From Bifidobacterium asteroides (GTDB lineage Bacteria > Actinomycetota > Actinomycetes > Actinomycetales > Bifidobacteriaceae), in NCBI RefSeq assembly GCF_003202755.1, contig NZ_QGLK01000001.1:372001-436000 (forward strand): a stretch of DNA of 64,000 nt. Direction: 5' to 3'. Position 1 is the stretch's first letter. Every line of letters begins with the position of its first letter. This document shows positions 16,816 through 26,280 of the stretch, in pieces. The notes beneath the pieces were generated by a model, which did no database searches, had not been told where the DNA came from, and saw only the letters and a list, made by a program, of their open reading frames with translations. The translations under genes and the position numbers were made by a program.

Positions 16816-17505
16816 ATGGGGCAGGTCAAAACAGTGGTTGTGGCCACACACAACGAGGGCAAACTACGTGAGCTTCGTTGCATACTTGACGGTTTCCTGG
16901 CCGATGAGGGTCAGAGGATTGAGTTGGTTTCGGCCGGCCAGTTGGGCCTGCCCGATCCGGTAGAGACCGGCACCACTTTTCAGGAGAACGCCCTTCTCAA
17001 GGCTGGGCAGGCTGCCCATGAGTCCGGTCTGCCCGCGCTGGCGGACGACTCGGGGCTGGTCGTTGATGTGATGGGCGCCGCCCCGGGGATCCTTTCGGCA
17101 AGGTGGAGCGGCCGTCACGGCGACGACCAGGCCAACTTGGAGCTCTTGCTGAACCAGCTGAACGACATTCCTGACGACCACAGGGGAGGGCGGTTTGTCT
17201 GTGCTGCCGCCCTGGTCGTTCCGGATGTGCCAGGATATGCCGTCCGTGGGTGCCAGGTGACCAGGCTTGGCGAGATGCCTGGAACCATCATCCGCCAGGC
17301 ACGTGGGGAAAACGGGTTCGGCTACGACCCGATCTTCGTACCGAGGAATCAGCCGCAGGGCACCGGCAAACAGCGACTGCTAACCTCGGCGGAAATGACC
17401 TCGGACCAGAAGAATGCCATATCGCACAGGGGCAAAGCATTGGCAGCCATCATGCCGATTCTCGTCAGCTGGGTGCTGGGGGACGGCCATATAAAAGGCT
17501 CATAG
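16816..17505 (+). CDS. rdgB: XTP/dITP pyrophosphatase (RdgB/HAM1)
   Basis: A 229-residue house-cleaning enzyme hydrolysing dITP, XTP and related deaminated purines to monophosphates. The N-terminal A-T-H-N-E-G-K-L-R-E-L nucleotide-binding motif, A-D-D-S-G-L-V-V-D acidic metal site, and the late G-F-G-Y-D-P-I-F and S-H-R-G-K-A motifs are complete. AAAAGGA lies 5-6 nt before the ATG. Probably expressed with rph. Confidence 0.95.
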   Translation: MGQVKTVVVATHNEGKLRELRCILDGFLADEGQRIELVSAGQLGLPDPVETGTTFQENALLKAGQAAHESGLPALADDSGLVVDVMGAAPGILSARWSGRHGDDQANLELLLNQLNDIPDDHRGGRFVCAAALVVPDVPGYAVRGCQVTRLGEMPGTIIRQARGENGFGYDPIFVPRNQPQGTGKQRLLTSAEMTSDQKNAISHRGKALAAIMPILVSWVLGDGHIKGS

Positions 17506-17741
17506 GCCTGGCGGAGTCAACACCGTGAATGGCCGTGGAATACCGGCTGTGAAAACACCCTATTTGAATCCCAGATTACGCCTTCAATTTCGGTACCCTT
17601 AAAGCAAGTAAGGGGGATAGAAGACACCGTAAATGAAGATGCGGCACTTGTGATCTAAGGTTTTGTGGCCTGCACTGGGACATATCAAGCGTGCAGTCCA
17701 TCTGATCCTAGAGATGGTCTCATCGTGGTGTGGGGGGTAGC

Positions 17742-20666
17742 GTGTTGAAGCATTTGCAAGAACGGGGTACTAAGGGTCCACAGCATGTGGATTGCCCTAT
17801 CATCGCTGTTTTGATAACTCTGTTGGCGACGCTGGCCATGGTCGTTCCCCTCGGGTTGAGCGCTCTTTCGGCAAACCAGGCCAATGCCACCGATGCGCAA
17901 GGCGCAACAGCAAGCGCAAAGCCGTTGCTCTATAAACTTCTGGCTTATAATGACAAAATTGATTCCTACGAGGATGAGCTGCGCATGGACTTCATCCTGC
18001 GTGTGAAGCATGGCGCATTCGATCCGCAATGCCAAAACGGGGATGATTCCTCTGCGGCTGGAACGCAAACTTGTGCATTGTCTTTCTTCTACGAATTCGA
18101 GGGAGAGACCAGCAAAACGCACTATCGGCGACTGCGTTATATGCAGACCATACCGTCAGACAGCAGTGATCCCAATAATCCAACTTCTATTGCCGACCCT
18201 GGCGCTGGTGCAGTGAAATGGGCGTATAACCAGAACGAATACTTCACGGTCCACAAGGTGATCAACTCTGGCCTTTATGATTTTCTGGTAATCTCCATTG
18301 AAGGAGATTTGTCTTATGGAGACAAAAACGATAACTCGCAATATTACCAGGTGGGGGGTTATCCTCAGCCGCTCAACCTCTATGCGGTTGTTGGTCCGCA
18401 GAATACTGTGACCTGCGGCTCTTCCCCGTGGGCTTATAATAGTGATGATTGCTATGACTTCCATCCTGAATCTTTGGTCGGTTTAGGCGATACGGTCTCC
18501 AACATCACTGCAGATCAGGGGAAAAACATAAAGCTGTACATGGGCGATTGCTACGCCAACGATCCGAACCGCTGCAGCGGGCCTGCATCCTTTGTCGGCT
18601 GGGACAATTATCCGGTGCTGTGGAGCGGGCATCAGGCCAACTGGGGCCTGGTAACCGATTATGGGCTTTCAGTTGATCTGGGAAACAATCAGAGCAAACC
18701 CTATAACCCAGGGATAGCACCGCCCAACTCCTTCTTTGTCTATTGGTTCAATGTCCGAGGCGGGAGCAATATATGCTCCAAGACCGATTCTTACTACTAC
18801 CAGTGGGTTGGTCTTAAAAACAGCCAGTGGATGCCTGTCGATTCCTTGACCCCCAAACCCGTACTGTTAGGCAATAAACAACAAATCAGCAAGAACAATG
18901 CAAAGACAACCTCCTGGGGCATTCAATACGATGTGGGAACCAACAACGCTAATAATTCCGGCGTTCAAGCCTCGAATATGGCGCAGCCGGCGACAGGTCA
19001 AGCAAACGAGCTGAACGTGAACGCAGCGAATCCGACTGGTCCGCAGGCAAAAGACGGGTCAATCGATTTCAAACGCATTACGGAACAAGAGGGCTTCGAC
19101 GGGTACTTCAAGCTGGTCACCTGGCCTGTGACCAGGAATATGGATGACACCGGCACCAGCAACAACTGCACGGTCAACCCAGAAGTATACAACCCAATGC
19201 GAGTGGGTCTTGCCGGCATAACGGACGATATGGATGCTACGCAAAAGGATAAGAATCTGGACACGGGATGGACCATTGACACTGCCTTCTATAAGTATGA
19301 TGTGCCACGTCCCAACGATCCGACCATAACCAACATCCAGAATGATGCCGACGGCTCCTTGAATGCCTCGGGGAGCGTCTATACCGGCACGCTTGATCCG
19401 GTGGTCAGCGGTGAGTGCACTCCCTCCAAAGACGACACGCATCCCAACACGGTTACCCTTTATGGCGAGGATCCCAGCAAACCCTTCAAGGAAGGGCAGA
19501 GTAAGAGCAGTGACGACTTGGTGAAAAGCTCGGACAACTGGGGGTTCAAACTGGGAGAGACCGTATGTAAGGTCGATCCCAAGAGCAAGCAGGGAGGGTC
19601 CTGGCAGATACAGGACACCAACAAGCAGTATCCGTCGCCTGATCCCGGCAATAAGTATAACGGCTACAGGCGCTATCACGCCTGGGTAACTGAGTCAGCC
19701 TCCGGGTTTGGTTTGACCTCGCTCTTCTCGAACATAGGAACAGCCTATTTCGTCTCCAACGAGAAGGCTCCCGACGGCAAGCTCTCTGTAACGGTGCCCC
19801 ATACAAAAAACGGGAATCTGCCGGCAAACTCGGTCGTCACCTTGAAGGGCACGGTTTCACCCATATATACAGCCTGGTCTTCGGGAGGTCTGGGGATGAC
19901 CGATTCCAAGATGGCCATTTCCATGAAACAGAACACTGCCTCGGACTGGACCAGTCTGGTGACCACACCGGCCAACACCTTCCAGAGGGACTCGGCGGTC
20001 AATACTACTGTGCCTTCCTTCACGGACCCCGCGTCAGGATCTGTGCTGAATGTCGTCAAGACGACGGCTTCCACATGGTCCTGGAGCTTGAACATACCAG
20101 CTGACAAATTCAAGGCCTACAACGGTGACGACGAGACAGAAAAGTATACCTTCCAGGTCAAGATGATCAACCCGCTGAATGCCCCTTCGGATCCGGTTTC
20201 CATCAATCAAAAGGTCGACATCACGCCAACCACTCTGACCTTGGAACGGTATGACGTCTTCCAAGTAGGAGGGAAAGCATACAAGTATGTCAACGGTAAT
20301 ACAAGGATTCCTGAGACCAAAGGCACTCTGGTCCATATAACCTGGCCCGGCAATACAAGCACCGATGTCGCTGTGGGAGACCAGGGTTCATGGCAGGCGA
20401 GTACCCCTGAGGGGATAAACAAGGGGGTAATCACTGCCCAGGTTTCTTCCGATGATGCTGAAAGCGCTGATCCTCAAAGCGGCAACTTCAAGGGAGGAAA
20501 CGAGTCAGCCACAGTGTCGCACGAGCTGGAATTCCGGCCCTCCAATGCCTCCCTGCCCCTCACTGGAGGATGGCCGCTTTCCGTGCTCAAGATACTGTCG
20601 ATGCTGGCACTGGGTCTGGTCGGCTTTGTCGCCTGTCTAAGGAACAGGCAAGAGAGCCGATACTGA
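17742..20666 (+). CDS. Large LPXTG-anchored surface protein, function unknown
   Basis: About 974 residues. A basic N-terminus and hydrophobic stretch at roughly 20-42 followed by A-N-A look like a signal peptide; the C-terminus has L-P-L-T-G (938-942), a hydrophobic helix and a basic tail, so sortase should link it to peptidoglycan. The body is Asn/Asp/Ser/Tyr/Trp-rich with at least ten cysteines, unusual for a Gram-positive surface protein and compatible with disulfides. Residues about 640-930 look like beta-sandwich repeats (Ig-like). I recognise no catalytic family; adhesin is the default guess. A GTG at 17742 with GGGGGG upstream is chosen over GTG 17730. GC is lower than in neighbouring housekeeping genes, suggesting accessory origin. 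Confidence 0.8.
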   Translation: MLKHLQERGTKGPQHVDCPIIAVLITLLATLAMVVPLGLSALSANQANATDAQGATASAKPLLYKLLAYNDKIDSYEDELRMDFILRVKHGAFDPQCQNGDDSSAAGTQTCALSFFYEFEGETSKTHYRRLRYMQTIPSDSSDPNNPTSIADPGAGAVKWAYNQNEYFTVHKVINSGLYDFLVISIEGDLSYGDKNDNSQYYQVGGYPQPLNLYAVVGPQNTVTCGSSPWAYNSDDCYDFHPESLVGLGDTVSNITADQGKNIKLYMGDCYANDPNRCSGPASFVGWDNYPVLWSGHQANWGLVTDYGLSVDLGNNQSKPYNPGIAPPNSFFVYWFNVRGGSNICSKTDSYYYQWVGLKNSQWMPVDSLTPKPVLLGNKQQISKNNAKTTSWGIQYDVGTNNANNSGVQASNMAQPATGQANELNVNAANPTGPQAKDGSIDFKRITEQEGFDGYFKLVTWPVTRNMDDTGTSNNCTVNPEVYNPMRVGLAGITDDMDATQKDKNLDTGWTIDTAFYKYDVPRPNDPTITNIQNDADGSLNASGSVYTGTLDPVVSGECTPSKDDTHPNTVTLYGEDPSKPFKEGQSKSSDDLVKSSDNWGFKLGETVCKVDPKSKQGGSWQIQDTNKQYPSPDPGNKYNGYRRYHAWVTESASGFGLTSLFSNIGTAYFVSNEKAPDGKLSVTVPHTKNGNLPANSVVTLKGTVSPIYTAWSSGGLGMTDSKMAISMKQNTASDWTSLVTTPANTFQRDSAVNTTVPSFTDPASGSVLNVVKTTASTWSWSLNIPADKFKAYNGDDETEKYTFQVKMINPLNAPSDPVSINQKVDITPTTLTLERYDVFQVGGKAYKYVNGNTRIPETKGTLVHITWPGNTSTDVAVGDQGSWQASTPEGINKGVITAQVSSDDAESADPQSGNFKGGNESATVSHELEFRPSNASLPLTGGWPLSVLKILSMLALGLVGFVACLRNRQESRY

Positions 20667-20744
20667 TTCTCCGGCATAAGGCAGGGTCTGCACTCGTATC
20701 CATGGAATTTGGGGTATGAGCGCAGACACTGCTGGTGTTTCCTG

Positions 20745-20825
20745 TGCGCGAGATGGGACTCGAACCCACACGTCCGAAGACACAGGAACCTAAATCCTGC
20801 GCGGCTACCATTACGCCACTCGCGC
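20745..20825 (-). tRNA. tRNA-Leu (anticodon UAG)
   Basis: On the minus strand a complete class II tRNA folds: acceptor GCGCGAG/CTCGCGC, D-arm, anticodon stem CAGGA/TCCTG around the loop TTTAGGT (anticodon TAG, plus positions 20790-20792), a long variable arm with TTCG loop, and a GGTTCGAGTCC T-arm. Discriminator A at 20745; the CCA end is not encoded. Confidence 0.95.
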
Positions 20826-20865
20826 GTACGACATACCTCGCCGTTTAAAAAGCAGCTGGTAGAAG

Positions 20866-20938
20866 AGCCACTTGACAGAATCGAACTGTCGACCTTCTCA
20901 TTACGAGTGAGACGCTCTGCCAACTGAGCTAAAGTGGC
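20866..20938 (-). tRNA. tRNA-Thr (anticodon CGU)
   Basis: On the minus strand a 73-nt tRNA with acceptor GCCACTT/AAGTGGC, D-arm TAGCTCAGTTGGCAGAGC, anticodon stem TCTCA/TGAGA around loop CTCGTAA (anticodon CGT, plus positions 20903-20905), and T-arm GACAG/CTGTC around TTCGATT. No encoded CCA. It lies 40 bp upstream of tRNA-Leu in transcription order, so the two probably form one unit. Confidence 0.95.
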
Positions 20939-20982
20939 CTTCGCCTCCCGTCCGGACATGCCGGAAGAAGACAACATGCTAC

Positions 20983-20988
20983 ATCATA
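20983..20988 (-). promoter_or_regulatory. Candidate -10 box for the tRNA pair
   Basis: TATGAT on the minus strand lies 45 nt before the tRNA-Thr 5' end. The -35 region is a T-rich GTTTTTTA without a clear hexamer, so this is a modest call. Confidence 0.35.
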
Positions 20989-21052
20989 CTGGATGCGCGC
21001 GATAAAAAACGCCTTGGGCTTCGGACCGAGGGTGTACAAGCTTCTTGACACA

Positions 21053-22186
21053 ATGGAAGGCATGGATCTCAATGATTTCTATGCCGTCATTCCGGCCGGT
21101 GGCGTGGGTACCCGGCTCTGGCCATTGAGCCGCCAGGACCGGCCCAAGTTCCTCTACGATCTGTTGGGATCAGGCAGAACAATGATCCAGGGCACCTTTG
21201 ACCGGCTGGCTGGCATCTGCGGGGCCGATCATGTGGTCGTCTCCACGGGCCAGCGGCATGTGGACCAGGTGCGTCAGCAGCTTCCGGACCTGGCTGAGGA
21301 CGCGCTCTTCGCGGAGCCTGTTCCTCGCGATTCCACGGCGGCTATAGCCTTGGCGACTGCTGTGCTGGCCCAGCGGCACGGTGGGGAAATCATCGTGGGC
21401 TCCTTCGCCGCCGACCACGTCATCCGAGACGACAAAGCGTTCGCTGCCTCAGTGGAGCAGGCGGTGGCAGCGGCCCGAGCCGGTTATGTGACCACCATCG
21501 GCATCGCAGCCTCTCGTCCCTCCACTGCCTTTGGCTATATCCACCAAGGCCCCTCCCTGGCCGATCGCATTCCCGAAGCTCCGGATGCCTGCCTGGTCAG
21601 CGAATTCGTCGAGAAGCCGGATGCCTCTACGGCGCAGGCCTACCTGTCAACAGGGGAGTACCGATGGAATGCCGGCATGTTCGTCATGCAAGCGCAGGTG
21701 CTCCTTGACTGCCTGCATCGTTACAAGCCGGAGCTCCACGCCGCAGTTATGGCTATTGCCCAGGTCTGGGACCAGGGTGAGCAGGACCGCAGCCAGGCCA
21801 TGGAGGAGCACTGGCCGGGCATCGAGAAGATCGCCTTCGACTATGCCGTAGCCGAGCCACTATCGGCGGCTGGCGGCGTAGCGGTTGTTCCCGGGGGCTT
21901 CGATTGGGATGATATCGGCGACTTCAATTCAGTGGCGGGTTTGCTTCCGTCGTCCAACAGACGCAACATCAAGATTCTGGGTGATGCCGACCGGGTCATG
22001 TACTTGGATTCAGCTGGAGACATGGTCGTGCCCGGCTCCGAACGCACGGTCGCCCTTCTTGGTGTGGATGACATGATCGTCGTCGACACTCCCGATGCTC
22101 TCCTGGTGGCCCCTCGGGCCCGCAGCCAGGAGGTCAAGGACATGGTGGCCAAGCTGGCCCAGTACGGCTGTGACGACATACTCTGA
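21053..22186 (+). CDS. Mannose-1-phosphate guanylyltransferase-like
   Basis: A 377-residue sugar-nucleotide transferase of the ManC/RfbM class, expected to make GDP-mannose from mannose 1-phosphate and GTP for glycan synthesis. The nucleotide-binding motif P-A-G-G-V-G-T-R-L-W-P-L-S-R lies in the first 25 residues, F-V-E-K-P-D near 180, and W-N-A-G-M-F near 205. The C-terminal isomerase cupin of bifunctional ManC is absent, as in the short actinobacterial form. Start is uncertain: ATG 21053 is followed by ATG 21062 with GGAAGG directly before it. No polysaccharide genes are adjacent. Confidence 0.88.
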   Translation: MEGMDLNDFYAVIPAGGVGTRLWPLSRQDRPKFLYDLLGSGRTMIQGTFDRLAGICGADHVVVSTGQRHVDQVRQQLPDLAEDALFAEPVPRDSTAAIALATAVLAQRHGGEIIVGSFAADHVIRDDKAFAASVEQAVAAARAGYVTTIGIAASRPSTAFGYIHQGPSLADRIPEAPDACLVSEFVEKPDASTAQAYLSTGEYRWNAGMFVMQAQVLLDCLHRYKPELHAAVMAIAQVWDQGEQDRSQAMEEHWPGIEKIAFDYAVAEPLSAAGGVAVVPGGFDWDDIGDFNSVAGLLPSSNRRNIKILGDADRVMYLDSAGDMVVPGSERTVALLGVDDMIVVDTPDALLVAPRARSQEVKDMVAKLAQYGCDDIL

Positions 22187-22315
22187 GAGCGATCCGGTCC
22201 GGCTAAGAAGATTGGCCGATTTTGTTGTCTTCTGTCTGCTTTTGTGAGTAGTTTGGGATACAGAACCGGGTGCTCGGCAGACCGGGCATCACCTCATGAA
22301 AGGACCCGAACAACC

Positions 22316-24013
22316 ATGGCCATCAATCCTCCAGTGGACGCTACCAGCACCAAGGCCTGGGCGGCCTTGCACCAGCACTTCGACGACATGCAGCGCCAGG
22401 GGATCGATCTGCGCGCATGGTTCGCCAAGGACCCGCAGCGCACCGAAAAGCTCAGCTTCGAGCTGGGCGATCTCTATATCGACCTGTCCAAGAACCTGAT
22501 TCAGCCCGAGACCTTGTCCCTGCTGGCCCAGCTGGGCCGCGAGGTCGGCCTTGAGGAGCGGATCGAGGCCATGTTCAACGGCGAGCACATCAACAACACC
22601 GAGGACAGGGCCGTTTTGCACACAGCCCTGCGCCGTCCCGAGGAGGACCGCGGCCGACTGATCGTGGACGGACAGGATGTGGTGGGCGACGTCCGCGACA
22701 CCCTTAAGCGCATCTATGCCTTTGCCGACCAGGTCCGCTCGGGCAGCTGGACCGGTCTGACCGGCAAGCGGATCACCACGGTGGTCAATATCGGCATCGG
22801 TGGCTCCGACCTGGGCCCGGTCATGGCCTACGAGGCCCTGAAGCCTTATGCTGATGCCGGCATCAGCGCCCGCTACATCTCCAACATCGATCCCAACGAT
22901 CTGGCCGAGAAGACGCGCGATCTGGATCCGGAAACCACGCTCTTCATCATCGTCTCCAAGACTTTCACCACACTGGAGACCCTGACCAACGCCCGCCAGG
23001 CCCGCGCCTGGCTCCTGAAGAGCCTTGGGGAGCGTGGCCTGCTGTCCAAGGACGGCCAGGACCTCTCGGCTGAGGCCATCCGTCGGCACTTCATCGCCGT
23101 CTCGACCGCCCTGGAGAAGGTGCGCGACTTCGGCATCGATCCGGACAATGTCTTCGGCTTCTGGAATTGGGTCGGCGGCCGGTACTCGGTGGATTCCGCG
23201 GTGGGCACCTCCCTGGCCATTACCATCGGCCCCGAGCGCTTCGAGGAGTTCCTCAAGGGCTTCAACACCGTAGACCGCTACTTCCGCGCCACCCCTCTGG
23301 ATCGGAACGTTGTGGCCCTGATGGGTCTGCTCAACGTCTGGTATGTCAACTTCTTCGGTGCCCACTCGCACGCCGTGCTGCCCTATGACCAGTATCTGCA
23401 CCGCTTCCCGGCCTACCTGCAGCAGCTGACCATGGAGTCCAACGGCAAGTCCGTGCGCTGGGACGGCACCCCGGTGACCAGCCTGACCGGAGAGATCTTC
23501 TGGGGGGAGCCCGGCACCAACGGCCAGCATGCCTTCTACCAGCTGATCCATCAGGGCACCCGTCTGATTCCTGCCGATTTCATCGCCTTCGCCAACACCC
23601 CCAACCCGGCCAAGGACGGCGACCAGGACGTGCACGAGCTCTTCCTGGCCAACTTCCTGGCCCAGACCAAGGCATTGGCCTTCGGCAAGACCGCTGATGA
23701 GGTTCGCGCCGAGGGCACTCCCGAGGCCATAGTCCCTGCCCGCGTCTTTACCGGCAACCGGCCCACCACCTCCATCTTCGGCGATGCGCTGACCCCGGCG
23801 GCTCTGGGCGAGCTGATCGCCCTTTATGAGCACATCACACTGACCGAGGGCACCGTCTGGGGCATCGATTCCTTCGACCAATGGGGAGTTGAGCTGGGCA
23901 AGAAGCTGGCCCGCGAGATCACCCCGGCCATCTCCCGGGACGACCAGGCGCTGGCCGAGCAGGACCAGTCCACCAAATCCCTGATCGCCTTCTACAGGGC
24001 CCACCGCCGCTGA
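22316..24013 (+). CDS. pgi: Glucose-6-phosphate isomerase
   Basis: A 565-residue enzyme interconverting glucose 6-phosphate and fructose 6-phosphate, in bifidobacteria the entry to the fructose-6-phosphate phosphoketolase route. Visible signatures include [20 protein letters not shown], the W-V-G-G-R-Y-S segment, the M-E-S-N-G-K-S phosphate loop, and W-G-V-E-L-G-K near the end. GAAAGGAC precedes the ATG at 22316 by about 10 nt. High codon bias produces a 571-codon antisense open frame that is not a gene. Confidence 0.97.
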   Translation: MAINPPVDATSTKAWAALHQHFDDMQRQGIDLRAWFAKDPQRTEKLSFELGDLYIDLSKNLIQPETLSLLAQLGREVGLEERIEAMFNGEHINNTEDRAVLHTALRRPEEDRGRLIVDGQDVVGDVRDTLKRIYAFADQVRSGSWTGLTGKRITTVVNIGIGGSDLGPVMAYEALKPYADAGISARYISNIDPNDLAEKTRDLDPETTLFIIVSKTFTTLETLTNARQARAWLLKSLGERGLLSKDGQDLSAEAIRRHFIAVSTALEKVRDFGIDPDNVFGFWNWVGGRYSVDSAVGTSLAITIGPERFEEFLKGFNTVDRYFRATPLDRNVVALMGLLNVWYVNFFGAHSHAVLPYDQYLHRFPAYLQQLTMESNGKSVRWDGTPVTSLTGEIFWGEPGTNGQHAFYQLIHQGTRLIPADFIAFANTPNPAKDGDQDVHELFLANFLAQTKALAFGKTADEVRAEGTPEAIVPARVFTGNRPTTSIFGDALTPAALGELIALYEHITLTEGTVWGIDSFDQWGVELGKKLAREITPAISRDDQALAEQDQSTKSLIAFYRAHRR

Positions 24014-24044
24014 TGTCCGGCCGGGCCCTTGCAGGTCCGGCTCG

Positions 24045-24053
24045 TGGTATATT
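24045..24053 (+). promoter_or_regulatory. Extended -10 promoter of rplS
   Basis: TGGTATATT contains TATATT preceded by TG one base upstream, an extended -10 element. It would give a leader of about 175 nt before the L19 gene. Confidence 0.5.
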
Positions 24054-24139
24054 ATTGGACAGTTGTTTGCCGGAAGGGTAGTTGCCGCATGGGCTCCCTT
24101 CCTTTCAGGTCCAGCCGGATGCTCCGGCGGATCGGCACC

Positions 24140-24159
24140 CCCGACGGCAGACCGTCGGG
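24140..24159 (+). promoter_or_regulatory. Hairpin in the rplS leader
   Basis: CCCGACGG-CAGA-CCGTCGGG is a perfect 8-bp stem with a four-base loop in the 5' leader of rplS, followed by GTTCC. L19 leaders in other phyla regulate ribosomal-protein synthesis; whether this one does is unknown. Confidence 0.35.
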
Positions 24160-24235
24160 TTCCGTCCAGGATTGCATCCTTTGATGGTTGCGGTCCATGT
24201 CATGGGTCGATGTGCGGCGGCCATGGAGGAACAGC

Positions 24236-24607
24236 ATGAACGCGATTCAGGAATTCGACGCCAGCCACATGAAGCCTGCGGAGCAGATCCCCGACTTCCG
24301 CCCCGGCGATACCGTTGAGGTCAACGTCAACATCACTGAGGGCAACAACTCCCGTATCCAGGCTTTCACGGGCGTAGTGATCGCCCGTCAGGGCTCCGGC
24401 GTGCGCGAGACCATCCTGGTGCGCAAGGTCAGCTTCGGCGTGGGTGTCGAGCGCCGCTTCCCTCTGCACTCCCCGCAGATTGACTCCATCAAGGTGCTGC
24501 GCCACGGTCGTGTCCGCCGCGCCAAGCTTTACTACCTGCGTGGTCTGCACGGCAAGGCCGCCCGCATTGTCGAGCGGCGCGACAACAAGGCTGAGTCCGA
24601 CAAGTAG
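24236..24607 (+). CDS. rplS: 50S ribosomal protein L19
   Basis: A 123-residue ribosomal protein at the 30S-50S interface. The family core is present: F-R-P-G-D-T-V-E-V, then F-x-G-V-V-I-A-R and [13 protein letters not shown], ending in a basic K-L-Y-Y-L-R-G segment. GGAGG lies 6 nt before the ATG at 24236, one of the strongest ribosome-binding sites in the window. It is monocistronic, bounded by its own promoter and terminator. Confidence 0.97.
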   Translation: MNAIQEFDASHMKPAEQIPDFRPGDTVEVNVNITEGNNSRIQAFTGVVIARQGSGVRETILVRKVSFGVGVERRFPLHSPQIDSIKVLRHGRVRRAKLYYLRGLHGKAARIVERRDNKAESDK

Positions 24608-24648
24608 GATTTTGTCGGGGCGATCCAGCCCAGACCTTGGCCGTAAAC

Positions 24649-24677
24649 ACCCGGGATGCAGTTCTCCCGGGTTTTTT
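24649..24677 (+). terminator. Rho-independent terminator after rplS
   Basis: ACCCGGGA and TCCCGGGT form a perfect 8-bp stem with an 8-base loop, followed immediately by six T residues. Confidence 0.85.
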
Positions 24678-24762
24678 CATGCTTGGGTGTGTACGCTATG
24701 AGGCATGCGGGACCTATTCTGTTAGTTAGTGTGTGGTTTTCTGCGGATGACAAGGAGTGAAT

Positions 24763-25527
24763 ATGGCCTTTCGGGATGAGGAAGCGACCCCGTCAGGACT
24801 CTGGTACCCGGACGGCAGGCAGGCCGCCTCAGCCCCGGTGCCGCCCCGTCATGCCCACGACCACCCTGGTGGACGCGGCTCCGCCAGGGGCAGCCACCCA
24901 CGTCTCGGCGAGCGTGGCTTTCTGCCCGAGTTCCTTTTCGAGCTGGTTGTCCTGCTGGTAGTGGTCTCCATCCTGCGCATATTTTTGATTTGCAACTACA
25001 TCATCCCTTCCGGCTCCATGGAGAACACCTTGGGCATCGGGGATAGAATCCTGACCACTCATAGGCTGACCAGATCCATGGTGGCTCCCCGCCGTGGGGA
25101 TGTGGTGGTCTTTACTGATCCAGCTGACTGGCTCGGTGATGAATCCTCGCCCAGCTTTCGTGGCAATCACCTGGTCAAACGCCTGATTGGCATGCCCGGC
25201 GACACGGTGGCCTGCAAGGGTCATGGCGCCCCGGTCACCGTCAACGGTGTAGCCCTTGACGAGAGCTCCTACCTGCGCCCAGGAGTAGAGCCAAGCTCCT
25301 TCCCTTTCAAAATCAAGGTCGATCCTGGGCATGTCTTCGTCATGGGCGACAACCGCTCCAACTCTGCAGATTCCCGCCTGCACAAGGACGACGGCCATAA
25401 TGGTCTGGTTCCCATAGACAACATCAAAGGCACTGCGTTGCTGACCTATTACCCGGTGGGCAGCTGGAAGTTGCTGAATAACCAGCACAAGGTTTTCGAC
25501 GCAGTGCCCGACCCGAAGCAGGACTGA
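24763..25527 (+). CDS. lepB: Signal peptidase I
   Basis: A 254-residue type I signal peptidase cleaving Sec and Tat signal peptides on the outer face of the membrane. A disordered basic N-terminus of about 50 residues is followed by one membrane segment (about 55-75), then the catalytic serine in P-S-G-S-M (Ser85), the general-base lysine in L-V-K-R-L-I-G-M-P-G-D (Lys139), and G-D-N-R-S-N-S-A-D-S-R. AAGGAG sits 6-7 nt before the ATG at 24763. It is followed by rnhB after 7 bp, an arrangement common in actinobacteria (rplS-lepB-rnhB). Confidence 0.95.
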   Translation: MAFRDEEATPSGLWYPDGRQAASAPVPPRHAHDHPGGRGSARGSHPRLGERGFLPEFLFELVVLLVVVSILRIFLICNYIIPSGSMENTLGIGDRILTTHRLTRSMVAPRRGDVVVFTDPADWLGDESSPSFRGNHLVKRLIGMPGDTVACKGHGAPVTVNGVALDESSYLRPGVEPSSFPFKIKVDPGHVFVMGDNRSNSADSRLHKDDGHNGLVPIDNIKGTALLTYYPVGSWKLLNNQHKVFDAVPDPKQD

Positions 25528-25534
25528 CCCGGCT

Positions 25535-26242
25535 GTGAGGCGGATTCTGCCAACCCTGGCCACCGAGGCTGCCTTGGCTGACCAGGGAGCTGAGTATGTG
25601 CTGGGCTTGGACGAGGTCGGCCGGGGAGCTCTGGCAGGTCCGGCCATGGTTGGCGTGGTGGCGGTCAGGTCCTCCGACCTGCCCCATTTGAAAGTCCCTG
25701 ACGGGGTGGCGGATTCCAAGATGCTGACCCCTGCGCGTCGGCTGGCCATGTATCGTGATCTAGAGGACTGGGCTGCCGGCTGGGCGGTGGGGGCCTGCTC
25801 CAACCATGAGATCGATCAGTGGGGCATCGTTCACGCCCTGGGCATCGCCGCCCTGCGTGCGCTGGCCGAATTGGAGCATGGGATGGACCTGGGGCCTGAC
25901 TGCTGCCTGGCTGCCATCCTTGACGGCCCCCATGACTACATCACCCCGGCCGCCGACAGCTTTGACGCCCCCGACATCCCGGTTCTGCCCAAGGTGTCCA
26001 CCCAGGTCAAGGGTGATGCCCACTGTGCCAGTGTGGCCTGCGCAGCGGTCATCGCCAAGGTCACTCGTGACCAGCTCATGGTTCGGCTGGCCGCCTCCGA
26101 TCCCACCCTTGCCCCATACCAGTGGGAGCACAACAAGGGCTATGGGTCGCCAGCACACCTGGATGCCATTCGGCGTCTGGGGCCCAGCCGTCTGCATCGG
26201 GTCAGCTGGCATTTGCCTTTATCCGGTCCCGGCAGGGGCTAA
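25535..26242 (+). CDS. rnhB: Ribonuclease HII
   Basis: A 235-residue enzyme removing ribonucleotides and RNA primers from DNA. The metal ligands appear in G-L-D-E-V-G-R-G-A-L-A-G-P (Asp-Glu) and later in I-L-D-G-P and in the S-V-A-C-A-A-V-I-A-K-V-T-R-D segment with its Asp. The GTG at 25535, 7 bp after the lepB stop, is the natural start and implies co-transcription. Confidence 0.94.
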   Translation: MRRILPTLATEAALADQGAEYVLGLDEVGRGALAGPAMVGVVAVRSSDLPHLKVPDGVADSKMLTPARRLAMYRDLEDWAAGWAVGACSNHEIDQWGIVHALGIAALRALAELEHGMDLGPDCCLAAILDGPHDYITPAADSFDAPDIPVLPKVSTQVKGDAHCASVACAAVIAKVTRDQLMVRLAASDPTLAPYQWEHNKGYGSPAHLDAIRRLGPSRLHRVSWHLPLSGPGRG

Positions 26243-26280
26243 TATCGGAACGGTCGAAACGGCTATCGGAAGAAGGTCAC

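Noticed and set aside
22289-24004. 571-codon open frame antisense to pgi
   Set aside because: It covers nearly exactly the pgi gene in reverse, lacks any family signature, and is explained by strong G/C third-position bias; the forward product is a textbook glucose-6-phosphate isomerase.
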